A stretch of 64,000 bases of DNA from Symbiodinium kawagutii (taxonomy: Eukaryota > Sar > Dinophyceae > Suessiales > Symbiodiniaceae): assembly GCA_009767595.1 (NCBI GenBank), contig VSDK01003626.1:144337-208336 (forward strand), in the 5' to 3' direction. The position numbers were made by a program, and so were the translations under genes. Below, in pieces: positions 11,801 to 26,800 of this stretch; the stretch's first letter is position 1; the number at the start of each line of letters is the position of its first letter. Below the pieces are notes generated by a model. It made no database searches and was not told the origin of the DNA. It was given only the letters and a program-made list of their open reading frames with translations.

Positions 11801-14800
11801 GCATGGTTAGTGGCGAGCCTTTTTCGCGGTATAGCCTACCTCTGGATACATGTCGAGCCTAAACATTCACAGCCATAGATTCCCGCGGGCAGGAATCTCA
11901 GCATTACAACCCATCTCATCCACCATCCTAAACTCTTTAACCATATCCATTTCATTCATTAGAAAGCATCATCCTTGACAAGCATTACTAATCAACTAAT
12001 GAAAATCCATGTTTCCAACATTTTTCGAAGCATCACTCACGGCAACCGCCACCATCTTCACCGAAATTTCCCATCTCAGCTGACCCCAGGGCCCGTCACC
12101 AGCTCTCCCAGGGCCCATGCTTAACGGCGCGGCTCTGCTACTGCGCGGCGCAGTCCGGCTCCACACACAGCTGCGTGGTGGACAGCGACTTTGTGACAGA
12201 TGCGGGAGAGGCGCCGCAGCCAGGATGGTTGGCGCCGTTGCAAGGGTTGAGATGCCGAGCCCAAGGATGGTTGGTGGTATGGTTGGTGGATGAATGGCTT
12301 GGCTAAGGGTGGTAGATCATGGTTGACAATGGTGGTAGCGCTCGTCAACCGTCATAAGCCAAAGGGGCAAAGATGGCAACAACGATGACGATGCTTCAGA
12401 GTAGTTGATCCTAGGGGCACATGGTGGCACACTCGTGAATCAGCATGATAGCTACCACTAACCAGCTTATTAACCAGTACTAGAGCAGCCTAAAGCAATC
12501 GATCACCAACCTGATTTAACCCATCAGTCATCAGTAAACCATTAGCCATCATTAACCAAGCATTAACCATCATTAAACAATTGCTATATTAAAGATTAAA
12601 TTACCCATCATTAAAGAACCATTGACCAACCATTAGCCAACCATTAGCCAACCATCAACCACTGGAAGATCCTGACGCTCGACCTAGGTGCGTTTCTATG
12701 GCGCTCCCGGTGTCATCGATGGCTTGGTGCTGTTGCAGGAGGACTATGAGAGTTTCACCTTGAGGTGGCTACCCCCGTGGTGCAGCCAGGAGTGATATGT
12801 GGCAGCCACTCGGTTGATGTCGTTGCCTACAGAAATCTAAGTAGAGAGGTTGGTGATGTCACTACAGTAATAAGTTAGCGAGGTCATGTCACTAGTTGCT
12901 TGCCTAGTAGATCCTAGAAAGTACTTAGCTAGTTAGTAGTGATCGACTTGGTATTAAGTTAATGATGTTACCGTTGGTACGTAGCATTACTTGCCTAGTA
13001 GATCCTAGTAGGTAGTATTTGCCGACTTGGTACTTAGCGAGCTAGCACTTAGATAGTTACCTAGTAGTCAGTAGAGGGAAATCATGGCGACGGACGATGC
13101 CCAGCCCGATCCAGAGAGCTATGACCACTGACCATGGGTGATGACTCGTGGATGACTCCAACATACTTTTTGACAATGGCGAGCCCTCTTGAGTGGTTGG
13201 TTACATTGGGCAGAATTGATGTAAATGCATGCAGCGGCACCTGCTCGTGTTTCAATGTGATCATTTGGGGATGGTGATTACTGGCACCGATTTTTTCCAT
13301 CTATTCTCAAAGCTTGTAGCTGTTAAGAACTGACGGTCATCCAGCTGGTGAACTGATTGTCATGATGAACAAGCCCTACCACGTCTGAACCACTTTCAGT
13401 TGCCAACCGCACCGATTAGACATTTGGAAGCAGTCAGCAACACATTTTGGGTACTGTTTCATAAGCATTGCTTGAACGGTTGGGTCACTTCACTAGTGTG
13501 CCTCCTGGTCGAATCCCACATGTAGCAACGACGACTCGATGTCAGGTGGAACTATCCTGCAGACGATGGTGGAGGAGAAGAACTTCGGCGAAAGGGGGAA
13601 GAACTTTTTGGGAGAATAGTTGATGAATAGTGGTTGAATACTGGGAGAATTTCCGTCCCATTGGTGGTTGAATGATCGAATTCCAGCTGTCAAAGATGGT
13701 TGAACATAATCCATGATGGTTTATCAGGCGAATGATCAATGATTGGTTGAATCAGGGTCAGTGATTGTGAATCGATGATTGAGAATAGTTATTGATGATG
13801 GGAAGTCATGGTCATCGTTGATAATGGTTCAACTTCAGGTCGAGTTAGGTGAGAGTGAGGGTAGCCTACTAAGATCGATCAACACAGCAATGGTAGCGAC
13901 ATGTCCAAACAGCTAGGTGCACAACCGTCCTTGCACGGCCAGCACGCGCGAAAGGTGCTCGTGCTGGTGGAAACAACTGCCACGTACATCCGGAAGGGAA
14001 TCAGATGCAAAAGGGCGGCAAACCACATCTTCTCTTTTTGGGTAAGAAACTACACTGCGGCTTGATGCTATCTAGACATCTCGCCAGGGTCAATCAACCC
14101 TTGATCTAGACCAACGACTGAATTGGTCAAGTTACTGCCATTTTTTCGTTTCAGGACTTTGTTTATTCGTTCAACGAACATACGAAAATCAGCACGCGTC
14201 CCCCCCATCTCAATATCTTATCAGAGGTATTGTATATCTCTTCCACGGCAAGTTTGGTAGCTGCGTCGAAAACTTTGGAGCCCTGTACAAAAGGTGAGTC
14301 GCTAAGTGATTGTCATTGTGGGATTCCCAACGGTTGGAATGGGGCGACGGCAGCTGTTCGTTGATGCTGTGTACCAAGCCACCTTGGGGAACACCTGCCA
14401 CTGCGGAGATTCACTACCGAGGTGACTCATTACAACCTCTTCTTCCGCCTTTGTCCAGGGGGGAACTACACCGATGGCGTGCCATGGCACAGCGGAGCGG
14501 AAAGAGTTGAGCTGAACCCAACTCGAGGGAATCTGGTGATGTCCAGATAACCATGACATAGCCATGTATAACCCTAGATGCAATAGCTACAGGTGTGATA
14601 TTATACGTTGTTCAGATGCCATTTCTCATGTCATCACCGCGGGCAGGGGAGTTTGGAAGTGGATGCTAGCGAGGCGTTATGAAAGTACTTGGTTTTGTTG
14701 TAACCTACGGGAACATCAGCCCCAAATACCCAAAATGAAACCCAATCAGCCAAAGCAAATCAGCAACTCCTGTTTGGGATATTTTTCAAAATTATGAATC

Positions 14801-17800
14801 CTCATGATTAAACAGGAATTCACCACATTTAGCATGATTAACCAGGGAGTCACCACATTCGAACGACATGAGTGTTTCTCAAAATAGAGGGACCTCCAGA
14901 TCATTCCATATTGATTGTTGTTTCTCAATAATAAACCAACCATTTTTAGGGGGTTCCCCATGGCTTGAGAAAGCACCATATGATCACTATGGCCATCGAC
15001 TTCCACCAGCCGATCTTCGAGCGACGCCCTCAGGTGGAGAGTGAGTACATCATCCCATTGGCGCCAGGCGAGGACCTGCGAATGGTTAAATGAGGGTCAG
15101 GCATGGCTACTAAAGTTGGTATCTTATACTAATGACTAATGGTTATATTGTAAATGACTAATGGTTATTGTTAGTATAGTACCAAATAATTGTTATTTTA
15201 AAGTTGGTATCTTATACTAATGGTTATGTTGTTAACTAATGGTTGTCTTAGTCTTATACTAATGATTAAGTCTGTTTAATCATTTGGTTGATTATATCTC
15301 ACGGTTAATGATGCTTAGATTGTCCATGATGATGGTGCATGATGGTGTTTAATACTGGTTAAATGATTCATCATCACCAAGCAAAAGCTTCTTAGAGTAG
15401 TCGCTAACGAGTAATTATTGGCAAATGACGACCAAATGCAATTGTCAATCGTGGTCAGTTCAATGACGATACTCGCAATGGTTCATAACCAACAATAAAA
15501 CCATGTCTAATCAGCTGGCTACTTGCTGGCAAGCTACCTTTCCACCACCGTCACGGTTGCCCCTCGGTAGATTTGTGGCCGGTGGCCCATCATGGTTCAT
15601 GGTTGCATGGCGCATTAATCATGGCGGGTCCCATGGTGGTGGTGAACTGCTGAATCGCAAGCAGTTGGTGCGCCTCTGTTTTGCGAACAGGGGTTCCACC
15701 CGTTGTTTGAAAGGAAACGCACGGTGGCGACCTTTATCAACGGGAGTGATCAACACTTGCTCCTGAATGCCGTGTTTTTATTTTCAAGTTGACCAAATTG
15801 ATCAACTAGTGGCAAGTAGAAATGCGGTTCAAATGGTTGGGTGAAACTTCTCAGTTGCTTATCACCACCCCGACTCCTGGTTTTTGCTGCCGTGCATCCA
15901 AACTTCAGCGCATCATTTGTTGCATGCAGTGCAACCAGCAGCAAATAACTTAATTACTAGCTACTAGCCACAAGTGTTACCATCATGACTAGCTCATTAC
16001 TAAACCATCCAACCATCACGAACCATCATTACTAATTCATCACTTACAATCCAACCATCATTCTCCCCATCTCTTTAATAGCTACTAGCAACAATCAACC
16101 ACTACTACCCATGGGTGCTACCAACCCCATCCAACCATCCCAAGATGGTAACATTTGCTTGGCCAGGCGAAAATCGCTGGGGCAGCGCCTTGAACGCCAC
16201 GTATCACTTCCGAGAACCCGTGGTGGATGCCATTCCTACGCCCATCATCCCGGCACCTGGGCTGCGCGTGGCATTTCCGGACAAGTCAAGAAACGGATCA
16301 TTTATACGTATATGAATATTTTCATGTAGATTTACATATCTAGGTTTTTCACGTATATAACATATTCACTGTTTTTTAAGACTTTTCTTGATATATGCAA
16401 AACCACGTGATTGTCTATAGTTATTTGTGTGTGCCTTATCCATCCAAAGTCATTGTGTATAATTACATGATGTTCGTAGTCATTACCTACTATCAAAGGT
16501 AATGACTTACCTTTGTGTATACATCCAAAGTCATTACCTTTGATTTATCTCTGGACCTTATGACCTTGTTTCTTCACAGGCGTTGCACAACAGCGAGGCC
16601 ACGCGCTATTGCATCGTAGTGCTGGCCACCAACGCTGCAGCCACGGGGCGCCGCGACATCGCCACGGAGTGCCTTGGGAGAAGCTGCCGCCGCAGCGTGG
16701 AGTCACCGCACCGGCCGATGCTTAGCATGGCGGGTGATTAATGGCCTATGAATGGTTCATTAGTGATTTAATTAGCGGTTGATCAGTGGCTTATGAATGG
16801 TTACTGATGGTTAGCAATGTGATTTACAAGGGGATAGTAAACAAAAATAAGGAATGTACCAACTGTAATGGATGGTTTCTTACTAGAACTGGTTGCTCTT
16901 GGATGATTTCGGGGTACCTATTTTGAGAAAAAACCGAATGGCTTGGGGATGAGTGAAAAATGTGAGTTTACAAGGCATCCTTGGATGTGCATCCCCACTT
17001 CGGAACTAGGAACAAACCATGGTTATAGGGGAACTACCGGGTTCATAGCCATGGTGAACTAACCCCAGCTGCACATCCAAGTAGGGGACCCCAAAGCTAT
17101 GGATGGTTTATTGATGAGAAATGGCTAAAGGATGAGAACTGGGAGGTCTCCAATGGCTTGAGAAACACCCGAATGCTGGTTAAGATGAGATTTCATCTGC
17201 GCAGTATTTTGGTCCAAGGTATTCTTATGAGGCCTGTGTTTGAGAATGATCATCAAAGAGGAGATTCTGATGTGCCTATATGTGCCTCCTGTGCGTAACT
17301 TCTCCAATTGACCCTCAAGCCCAGAAATATAGCAGAAGTAGAATTTTCACAGTTCCAAGTTTCAAAGTCCAACCAGTGGCGCCCCATTCGCTATCAATTC
17401 GTTTGGGGGCGGGCTGTATTTAGATTCCAAGTGCAATGCTATTCTGCCATCCACGGCTGCGGACACGCCTTTTTTTGTTTTTTGTTTTTTGCTATGCTGC
17501 TTCACTTTCTTGCCATCGTTACGCAATCATCAAATAACAATGGTTGTCAGGCATCGATTTTCATGACAAATGCTTGTCAAGGATTCATGGGCCATCATAA
17601 ACTCGTCACACACGCCTGATCAGCAACAGTTTTCCGTACTTTTTGTCCAGCAATCATCACGTTGGGGTCCTTCAATCAACGCGGCTGCCCTTTCCTGCAC
17701 CGTGACTAGGTTCGTTTGGGTCACTGACGTCTTCCCGCCCAAGGATCGCCTGGTCAGCAAAGGGATGGGTTGGGTACACTGTCCTCCATCCCAGTGTTGC

Positions 17801-20800
17801 TGCGAGCACCTTCGTGGAAAATGCATCTGCTGGCTGGTGGTTGGGAGCAATGAGCTTCGACATGGGTATCCATATCGGTTGGAGCTACCAGGAGTGCCTT
17901 AACCAAATGGTAGTATGGGAAATCATGGTTCATTCTGCCAGTTTCACCAATCAACCAAGTAACCAACCAATTTACCAAGCAGTGCCGAGTCTTTTCTCTC
18001 AGAAACCAACCAACAAACAGTCAACCAATCAACCCAGCAGCGAACCAACCAACCAACTCACCAACACAAGCAATCCAACCATGAACCAACTAGTACCCGG
18101 TACCTAGCTTGTCAATCACCTGCCTTCAGGACTTGTCGTATCCCGATGCTCCAATCTATGTGGTGAAGGCGCCGTGATGCATTGGTTTACGCTGGGGAAA
18201 TCAGAGAAGAGTGGGTGGTGGTGACAATATTCAGAGATGATGGGATATGAATGGATATGATGGGTAGTGGACAAGACTAGTCAACAATCGAATGGTAACG
18301 ATGGTTCGTGATTGATGATGATGGGTAGTGATATGTAGAGATGATTTACATTGAGAGCAAACAATAGTAGTGTGGTATAATGGCAATGGTTGATGACAGT
18401 GCTTACTTCTGATAAATGATGAAATCATGTCCATACATTTGGGAAACCTGTCTGGCTATATTCTTGACCTTCCGTTATTGACCAACCTTCGGTAAACCTC
18501 TGATTTGTCCAAGCCATCCACGTACAGAGAACGCAAAGGAACAAGCTGTTGTTGCCCATCTTGTTCAGAGCAGCGTTTGTGGATGGTACCACCGGGAGTC
18601 GCTGTTATACCAACAAAGTTCGTGGCCAACTCGAGTAGATAATTCCTATCATGGACTGATGTGAACTGTATCTTGGTTGCACGACTATAGCTAGTCATAC
18701 AACTATGTTAGCTGGCCATACAACTACTATATCTATCTAGCTATATCATGAACTCTACTTTGAGCCAAACATTTATATCATGAAATAACTACAACCGGTT
18801 CTACGAACGCTCCATCTCCCAACTGCTTCCAGGATGTGGCCATGACCCCGATGGCGCCCAGCGTGACCACAGAGGATTGCAGGAACCTGCCATCTGCCAC
18901 TCAGCTGGAGCACCATGCTGGGTGGAGCATGTCAGATGGTGAGGCTTCGTGAATAGAAACTGCACAGCATATCTTTGTGTTAATAGCAATAACAATAATA
19001 CAGGAATGATAATGATAAGCACAATAATAATCATAGTAACACTACTAGCCAACAATGGTTAGTTAACCTACCAGGGCTTTGCACTGGTTCAATGCCAATT
19101 CTATGGGCTCTTGTGTAATTGTTGACCTGGAGGTGTGTGTTGTTGGCTACGATCGTAGATTTGTGATCAGTTGCTACGAATGAAGTGGCTGCCAATTCGC
19201 ATCCTTCGAGTTGTGATTTGGTGGTTGCAATCCTTGCATCCAGTCGCCAGGCAAGGTGAGGTGTTGTTCATTTTCTGCCATTTTGTTACATCCGAATGGT
19301 ACCAATGCCGCAAGCATGCATCGCTATTTGATTGTTATCATTGCAAGCAAACATAAGCAAACACGCGATGATACCACAGCATGGCCAGGGTGAACAAACT
19401 GAGGCCGCCTCAGTTTGTTGTCCACAAAGTCCCTAGACATCTCTCCTCCCGCCTCAGGGGTTGCAAATCTGCTGAAGCAATCCAAAGATCGACACAACGG
19501 GACCCATGCCATGGCCCAAGGTGGCAAATACCGTTCCGCAGCTTCGAGCCGAAGACTGTCTGGTCCGTCAGAGCATTCTGTTGGGCACCAGCGGGAAGGA
19601 GGAAGAACCACCACTCTGAAGCAGTTACATCAGCAAGTATCCAAAGAACGTCGAAAAATTAACGCAAGAAAGAGACCATCAGTTTAGATCAATGCAAGAA
19701 TGGCATGCTTCGGAGTCATTGATGGTAATGGTTTGGGGAGGTAACGAAACCGGACGTCAGATGATTGTGTTGCTATCATGGTGATCCTATCATTACGATC
19801 ATCGTCATCATCGTCGTCATGGAATAGTGGCCGCCATCATCATTGTCCTCATCATTGTGATCCTTTCATTGTTGCGAGTCTTTCATAGCCCTGAGCATTT
19901 TATCATCAACATCATCATCCACTCCTGCTATTTCCGTTTGTCATTGTGGATTATAGTTGCTGTGTTGTCATAGTCCGGCATCAATCAATCGTTATCATCG
20001 TCCGCACCATTGTTCGGTCTACTATCAGCCATGCTTGTATGCGCTGGTTGGTGACAATCATCCGTTCAGCATTGCTTACTATCAAACACAAGCCTCATTA
20101 TCCGACTCGAATAGTTATCATCGCCCATCTACGGATCCCAAGCAACAAGTTGTGGTTTTATGAACTAGCTCTTTGAACCAGCCAAGAATACAATCTTAAC
20201 CATCAACTCCCAGCAAATGAACGGAAAATCAGCAATTGATCCCTTATGTATCCCATGGTTGTTCCCTTACTAAATGAATTCCCCCACAGAGTAATACCCC
20301 CCAGTCAGTTGACTTAGCTTAGTTCACTAGTGTAACTACCAGTTCGGGTACTGAATGGTGGGTTCTGTTCAACAACTTTTACTCATGATGAACCAGTCTG
20401 TAGTACTATGAACCCTTATTATGATGAAACCATAGTAGTACATGGGTTACACTGATAATGGCATACGATGTTTACTATGATAAGCATGGCCTTATTAAGC
20501 ATGGCATAGTTCAATGGCTGACCGATCCAACCAGGGAGTCCCACTCCGTATCCGCGGAGGCCAGGTTCAACACTATGACGTCCAGCCACCTTTGCCGTGG
20601 CTCGGTGGCGCCATGAACTCTGTAGGATTCAGACAGTTGAACCTGAAGGTAACCAGGAAAAATGGGTGGTATGATGGGCGATATCATGGCTAACATCATG
20701 GTTAATCTCATGGTTAGAATATGCTTAGAAAAATCTTCATATTGATCATCATACTAACCTGTAGGAATGATGATTACTCAATATGATGGTAAAGAAAAAA

Positions 20801-23800
20801 GTATGATCAATGGTAATATGATGATTAAAGTATGATGGTTTGGGATATTCTTAAGAAAATGGTTAATAGGATGATCAATATCATGGTAAGTATGATGGTT
20901 AAAAAGAGTGAATCAATTACAAACTATGCTTGAAGAATCAGCTATTCATGGGTGCAAACTGATGGATATAAACAGCTAGTGATGACTCAACATGTCATTA
21001 TGAATAATCAGCTATTGTAATCATCACTATGCTATTCATTATTGTTGAAACTACGCTTGTATAACCCCAGTTTTTCTCACCACCTGTGATGAAACCTGCC
21101 GAGGCCCGGTCTGACGTTGGATCCTGTGTCGGGCATCATCTCGGGCACGCCCAGCCAGCTGCAAGCGCGCCCGGAGATCTATCTCATCACGGCTACCAAC
21201 GGAGGCCACCTGGAGCAGCCGCCCCTGGAAGCTACCAAGCTCCCTGGAGGATTCACTGGCAGAAATCGTGTTTCGTTTAAGGAAAAGATCCTGTGGATGA
21301 AGTATTTTTGCTTCCAAAAGGATATTGGAAAGTGATTTTGAAGCTACCCAAATGGTGGGTTTTCAGCAGAAGAGATGTTGAAAAAACACCGCGGCCACTA
21401 CTCCGGTGGACCTAAGTGGCGGCAAACCAACAGCCAGCCCCAGCCCATGCAGCGGAGGTGGAAAGAGCAGCGCCTACATCACCCTCGCGGTGATTGGTCA
21501 GATCAGGCGCTGATCAACCACCTGTAGTTTGATCACAAGGGGTGTGTTTGAAGATCCATCACGGTGAATAGATGTGAGTATGAGTCAATATTAACTAACA
21601 ATGATACGGAAAACAATGGTTATAATATGTTTGGTAGGTCTCAATGATGCTAATGACTGGCAGAGGCAGTTAACGTTTATTGGCAGTATTCAGTATGTAG
21701 TGATTGTAATGGCACATGATGCTCATGATCGTCGACAAAGGTGTCATGACCTGTGAGGGTGATCAGACATGTCGACTTGAATAAGATCAAGGCTCCCAGT
21801 CTGTCGGTACTCAAGATATCCATGCAGCATTTTTACATAGAGATATGCTTGAATGTATGTCGAATGTGCAGATCTACGGACATCTGACCAATATCTGCAG
21901 GCGTTATGTATGTAGACGCAATCTTCACTACATAGTTCTATGTTCAACACAACCTGCAGGACATATCATCACACAATATTGCGCCCAGCATCATTTACAC
22001 CTATATTTCCTATATAGACCAACTATTCTATCATATTCCAACTGCTATATTTCATGGTATTCCACCACATTCCACCATATTCTAGCCACATTCGGACCAT
22101 ATTCCAATAGCATTCTAACTATTTCATTCATGATCATCAACTACTACCACTACTATTGACCATCATTAACATGTGAAAAAAACCATCATTAACCATCATT
22201 AACCATCATCAACCATTATTAACATGTTACTATCAACCATCATGAACCATCATTAAGCATTATGAACTAACCATCAGTTACCATCATTAACCATCATTAA
22301 CCAATGGTTTTGAGGGCACTCAATGGCTTGACCCGCCACCATATCCGCGTTGCCAGGGGCTCCACTCTGAGCAGCTGCGTCACGGCGCCTATGGTGGCAG
22401 AACTGGTACTGACCTTCAGGACGTGGGAGATGGGGGGTTGGAGGCGGTGAAAATCCATGGATATAACTGATATAACCATCATTGATATAAATGGCTTATA
22501 AGCCATTTTTGGATATGATTATATCAATGATGGTGTCTAAATTGGATGATTCCGGGGGGTCCGCCACTTTGAGAAAGACCCATATAGCCTGGTTATGTCA
22601 TGGATCACGATTCTCGGGAATGGTTATAATCATGGTACTGATGGTTATATCAATGATGTTCAGGACTGGTACTATCAATGATGGTTATATCAAGAGTGGT
22701 TATCAATGATGGTTACATCAAGAATGGTTAATCAATGCAGGCAATGGCTATCAATAATGGTTTCGTCATGTTTGAGAATAGCTTGATAATGACGAGATAA
22801 TGGTTGTGCATACTCAATGGGAACCGTTGTTTATGGCAATTATTACTGTAATGACAAGCATTATATTATTATACAGTGATGATCAAAGATTCAAAATTCA
22901 AAATGGCCAGTGATGGTTTCCAAGGTTCTTCGGTATCATCAAAACCGGTTTATATTTTTTTGTTGTGCTTGATAACGTAAAAATCCTACACAAGCAAAAT
23001 GGTTCAATTCTGGTTTGATAAGGTCTTGGCAAGGGTCAATAGCAATTGTTCAATGCTTGTTAACCGTCAAATGTTTTCGCAGTTATGCCGTGGTTGACAA
23101 TGGGTTAGTCATAGTTGTAATATAGTGCTGGATACTGAGAAGTGTTTGATAGCAGGACGGTACAACCATGGTTTGCAATAGCTCATGACTAGATCCATCA
23201 TCAGTAGTATGGGTTGCTATCACTAGTATCCATGATATGCCAATGTAAATAAAAAATAGTGACCCATGATAAAGTCATGATTCACCGTTACAATCACCAA
23301 CCATCAATCATGTTGGTTATCAAATATCAATCAAATAGTGAGTCATTATGAACCAATCAATCACCCCCTTTTATTCTCATTGGTTCACCATTCGCAGTCA
23401 TAATTGACTAATCCCCCGATTCTAATCCCCCGACTAGTTGGTTAAAATTGGTTTACCATTCATGGGATTAGAATCCAATTTTAACCAACTCATAGTCATT
23501 GGATTATTATGACCATTCTAATTACCAATTACTATTCATTGGATCCGATTCATGTTCATAATTATCACCTCATAGTCATTGGATAATCCCCCGATTCCAA
23601 CCCCAGCGGCCATCTCACCATGGCTGCGCTGCCAGGACTCCCTCAGTGACAGAAGCTCCCGAGCTGCAGGCACCGGACAACCGTTCCTGCGGCCCAGCTT
23701 CACCGGTGAAGGGGCGATCAATGATGGAATAGGATGGCTAGTCAGCAGATATGTGAAAAACATGTGGGTCTTTTTCACATGTTAAGGTTTTTTCACATGT

Positions 23801-26800
23801 TAAGCTGGGTGAGTAAATTAGCGACTATGATTCATAATGAATGGTGAGTTGATAGTTTATTCATGGTTAGTTGATAGTTGATGAATGCTCAATCGTTTGC
23901 TTTATTATGGTTGGCATATGGCTAATGATTGGTGAGTGATGTTCATGGTGGCCATTGATGGCTATTGACGCTTGATGGTTGCTTGGTAAGTCCTGGCTGA
24001 TATACATAACCATCATTGAATCTGTTCAAATCAAGATCGTAAACTGATATGCCAAAGTAAAAAAACACTATGAACCATCCCGTAGCCATCACTTAACCTT
24101 TCATGAACCATAAATATCAATCTTTTCCCTTGACCCATGGTTGCTTACCCCTTCCTTAACCATGACTCAACCCTCATGAAGCAACCCTTCACCATCCCTT
24201 CACCATGGCTGCACCATCCCTCACAGGTCCATAGCGAGCACCCGCAGATCCTCCGACTTCGACTGCTGCAGCCCTTGCTGCTCACTTTGCTGCGAAGCAC
24301 AGGTGGGGCTTCCAACTGGTGGGAGTGCTATGCTTGGTTGGTCATGCGATTGGTTAATGGGTTGGAATTAACATGGGGTTAATGGCTATAACATGGGGTT
24401 GATGGCTATGCTTCAACAACTATTGCTAATCATTCTCACTTATTACAAATTGTTTGATATTATATAACGGTATCAGTTGAATATTGTTCGCCAATGGCTA
24501 ATGGTATTGCTGGTGTGTAGTGATTGATAGCATTATCTAGTGCTAATGGGTAGTGCTTGGTTGCTACGCTTCAAACAAGGTCTAGCTATGTTTCAACCAA
24601 CCAATGCAGGTTAACCACTATAGTAGAATAGTTTAGCTTATACTAAACTTCATAATTAGCCCTCATCTAGTTGGTAGATAAACTCACTATCACTCATTTT
24701 AGCTAACCTTTAGCTAAAACACCCCAACCATGGTAAAAAAAAGTTACGTTTCAACGATATATTAAACACATGAATCTGGAAGATGCATGTTCACCATTTC
24801 AGTTTACCACAACTATTGTTCACGTAATTCCTTGTTCAGTAAATTGCTCAACCACTAGTTATCATTAGAACCACTCTCGTCACTATTGTCAAAAAATTGT
24901 AGTTTACTCCCACTATTTTTAAAGGTCATTAGCATGTTAAACTGTTGACGGTACACAATAAGAACTATTCTTCACAAGAAGATTATTCTTTACCACCAAG
25001 TTTATTTCAACCACCAATTGCAGCTCAACAATTATCAACCACATCGTTCACCACTGTCGAACCAACATCTGTCAACATCTGTCTTGATTGTTCACCAGTT
25101 CAACCACTAATTCACCATATAAAACCACTTAAACCAACGAAGCTCAACCAACTGAAGCCAGTTGTTGAACCACCACCGGTGCTTCCCCCGTTCCATGTGC
25201 CCGCCCCCCGTCGTTCAACCACCGAGGCGAACCCTTGGAGGACGTCCCCCGCGACAGTCCTGTGGGCTGCGGTGCGCTGCTGGTGGACGTGTTCTCCGAG
25301 TCGCCCAGAGGTGTCGCAGTGGTAACGGTGGGGTCCCGGCAGTGGTGGTTGGTTGGTGGTGGCTAGTGGTGGTTAGTGATGTTCAATGATTGTTGATGAT
25401 GATCATGATGATGATGGTGGTAGTGGAGATGATGATGATCATAAATCAAAGACGTTAAAAGGGTCGGTTATTGTGTCAGGGGCTAATGATGGTTATCATG
25501 AAGAAACCGTGGTTTAACACTGGTATGTAGTGATTAATGGTGGCTAAGGATGGCTATTTCCAATGCTTGGTGGTGGTGGTGGTGGTGCATGCAGGTCAGT
25601 GATGGTGATGGTTGCTGATGCCGACTTGTTGATAGCAGCCATTAGATAACGCTTCTGAATTGTGTTTGATGATGTTCAATGATGGGCAATATGACAACTG
25701 ACAATGGTAAATAGTGGCGCAGTAGTTGGCAATAATTCATGTTCGCTATCACTCATGATTGTCAGCAGTGGTTGATGGTTGATCACTGTTGGCTGTTTTA
25801 AGATGTCTTGCTACGAAGAGCGGCTAGGCACCACCCAACAGACCATCAATGATGAATTATGAACCAATCGGTGGATAGATTCAGAAGCCAGTATTCACTA
25901 ACCATGTGTGACTGCTGACACTCTGTTGATTCAGATAGGGGTCACAGCTAGTATGAACATTATGAACCAACATGAACCAACATAAACCAACCATAAACCA
26001 ACCATTAAGCAACCATAAAACCAACCACAACCAACCCATTCAGCCGGCGTTTTTCATGTGTCCATGTTGGCGCAGGCTTCCCTCCGCCCACCTTGTGCCA
26101 TTGGCAGGATTCCAAGGCCTGGGAGCGGTCCTGCCACCCAAGCGACGGGACCCAAAACTGCGCTTGGTTGTTTGGGGGCTCTCAATTCATAGGGGACCCC
26201 CCCCCCAAATCATTCTAGTAAACCAATGGTATACCAATAATCTAATAATAATAGGTGTAATGGTTGGTTCATTCTAATATATGTGTAATATGAGAGAACT
26301 AGTATACTGTGTAATCATAGGTTACAATATCCTAAATATAGGGGGGGTTCAGTATACCAGATAATCTAATAATTGGTGTAAAATGGTTGGTTTATTACTA
26401 GTATTTATGAAGCATTTATACGAATAAACCAACCATAACTTTGGGGCTCCCAAGTTTGAGAAAGCCTCGCTTGGTGCTTCGACTGGTTGTGCCACGCCTA
26501 TGGTTGGTTACGTGTTGGTACCAACAAGCAATCAACCAAGCAACCGGACCAACCAAGCCCTGCTGCGAAGAGGACCTTCAACTGGGCTCTGGCGCTACCG
26601 GCGCTGTTGCTCACATGCTGCCGGGGCGCTCAGGGGTGGAAGATCGCCAGTGACACGAACTTCAACAGGCAGTCGGTGACACATGGCACTTTCCCAAGTT
26701 AGTTTCAGAGAAAACCACAAACAGACGGAATCACCGTACGAAACTCATCCAACACTCATCAGCAAAAGCAATCAACCACAGCGGTGATCAACGGGATGTT

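Noticed and set aside
19324..19687. Overlapping open frames on both strands, considered as a transposon remnant
   Set aside because: No reverse transcriptase, transposase or gag motif, and no repeat boundaries.
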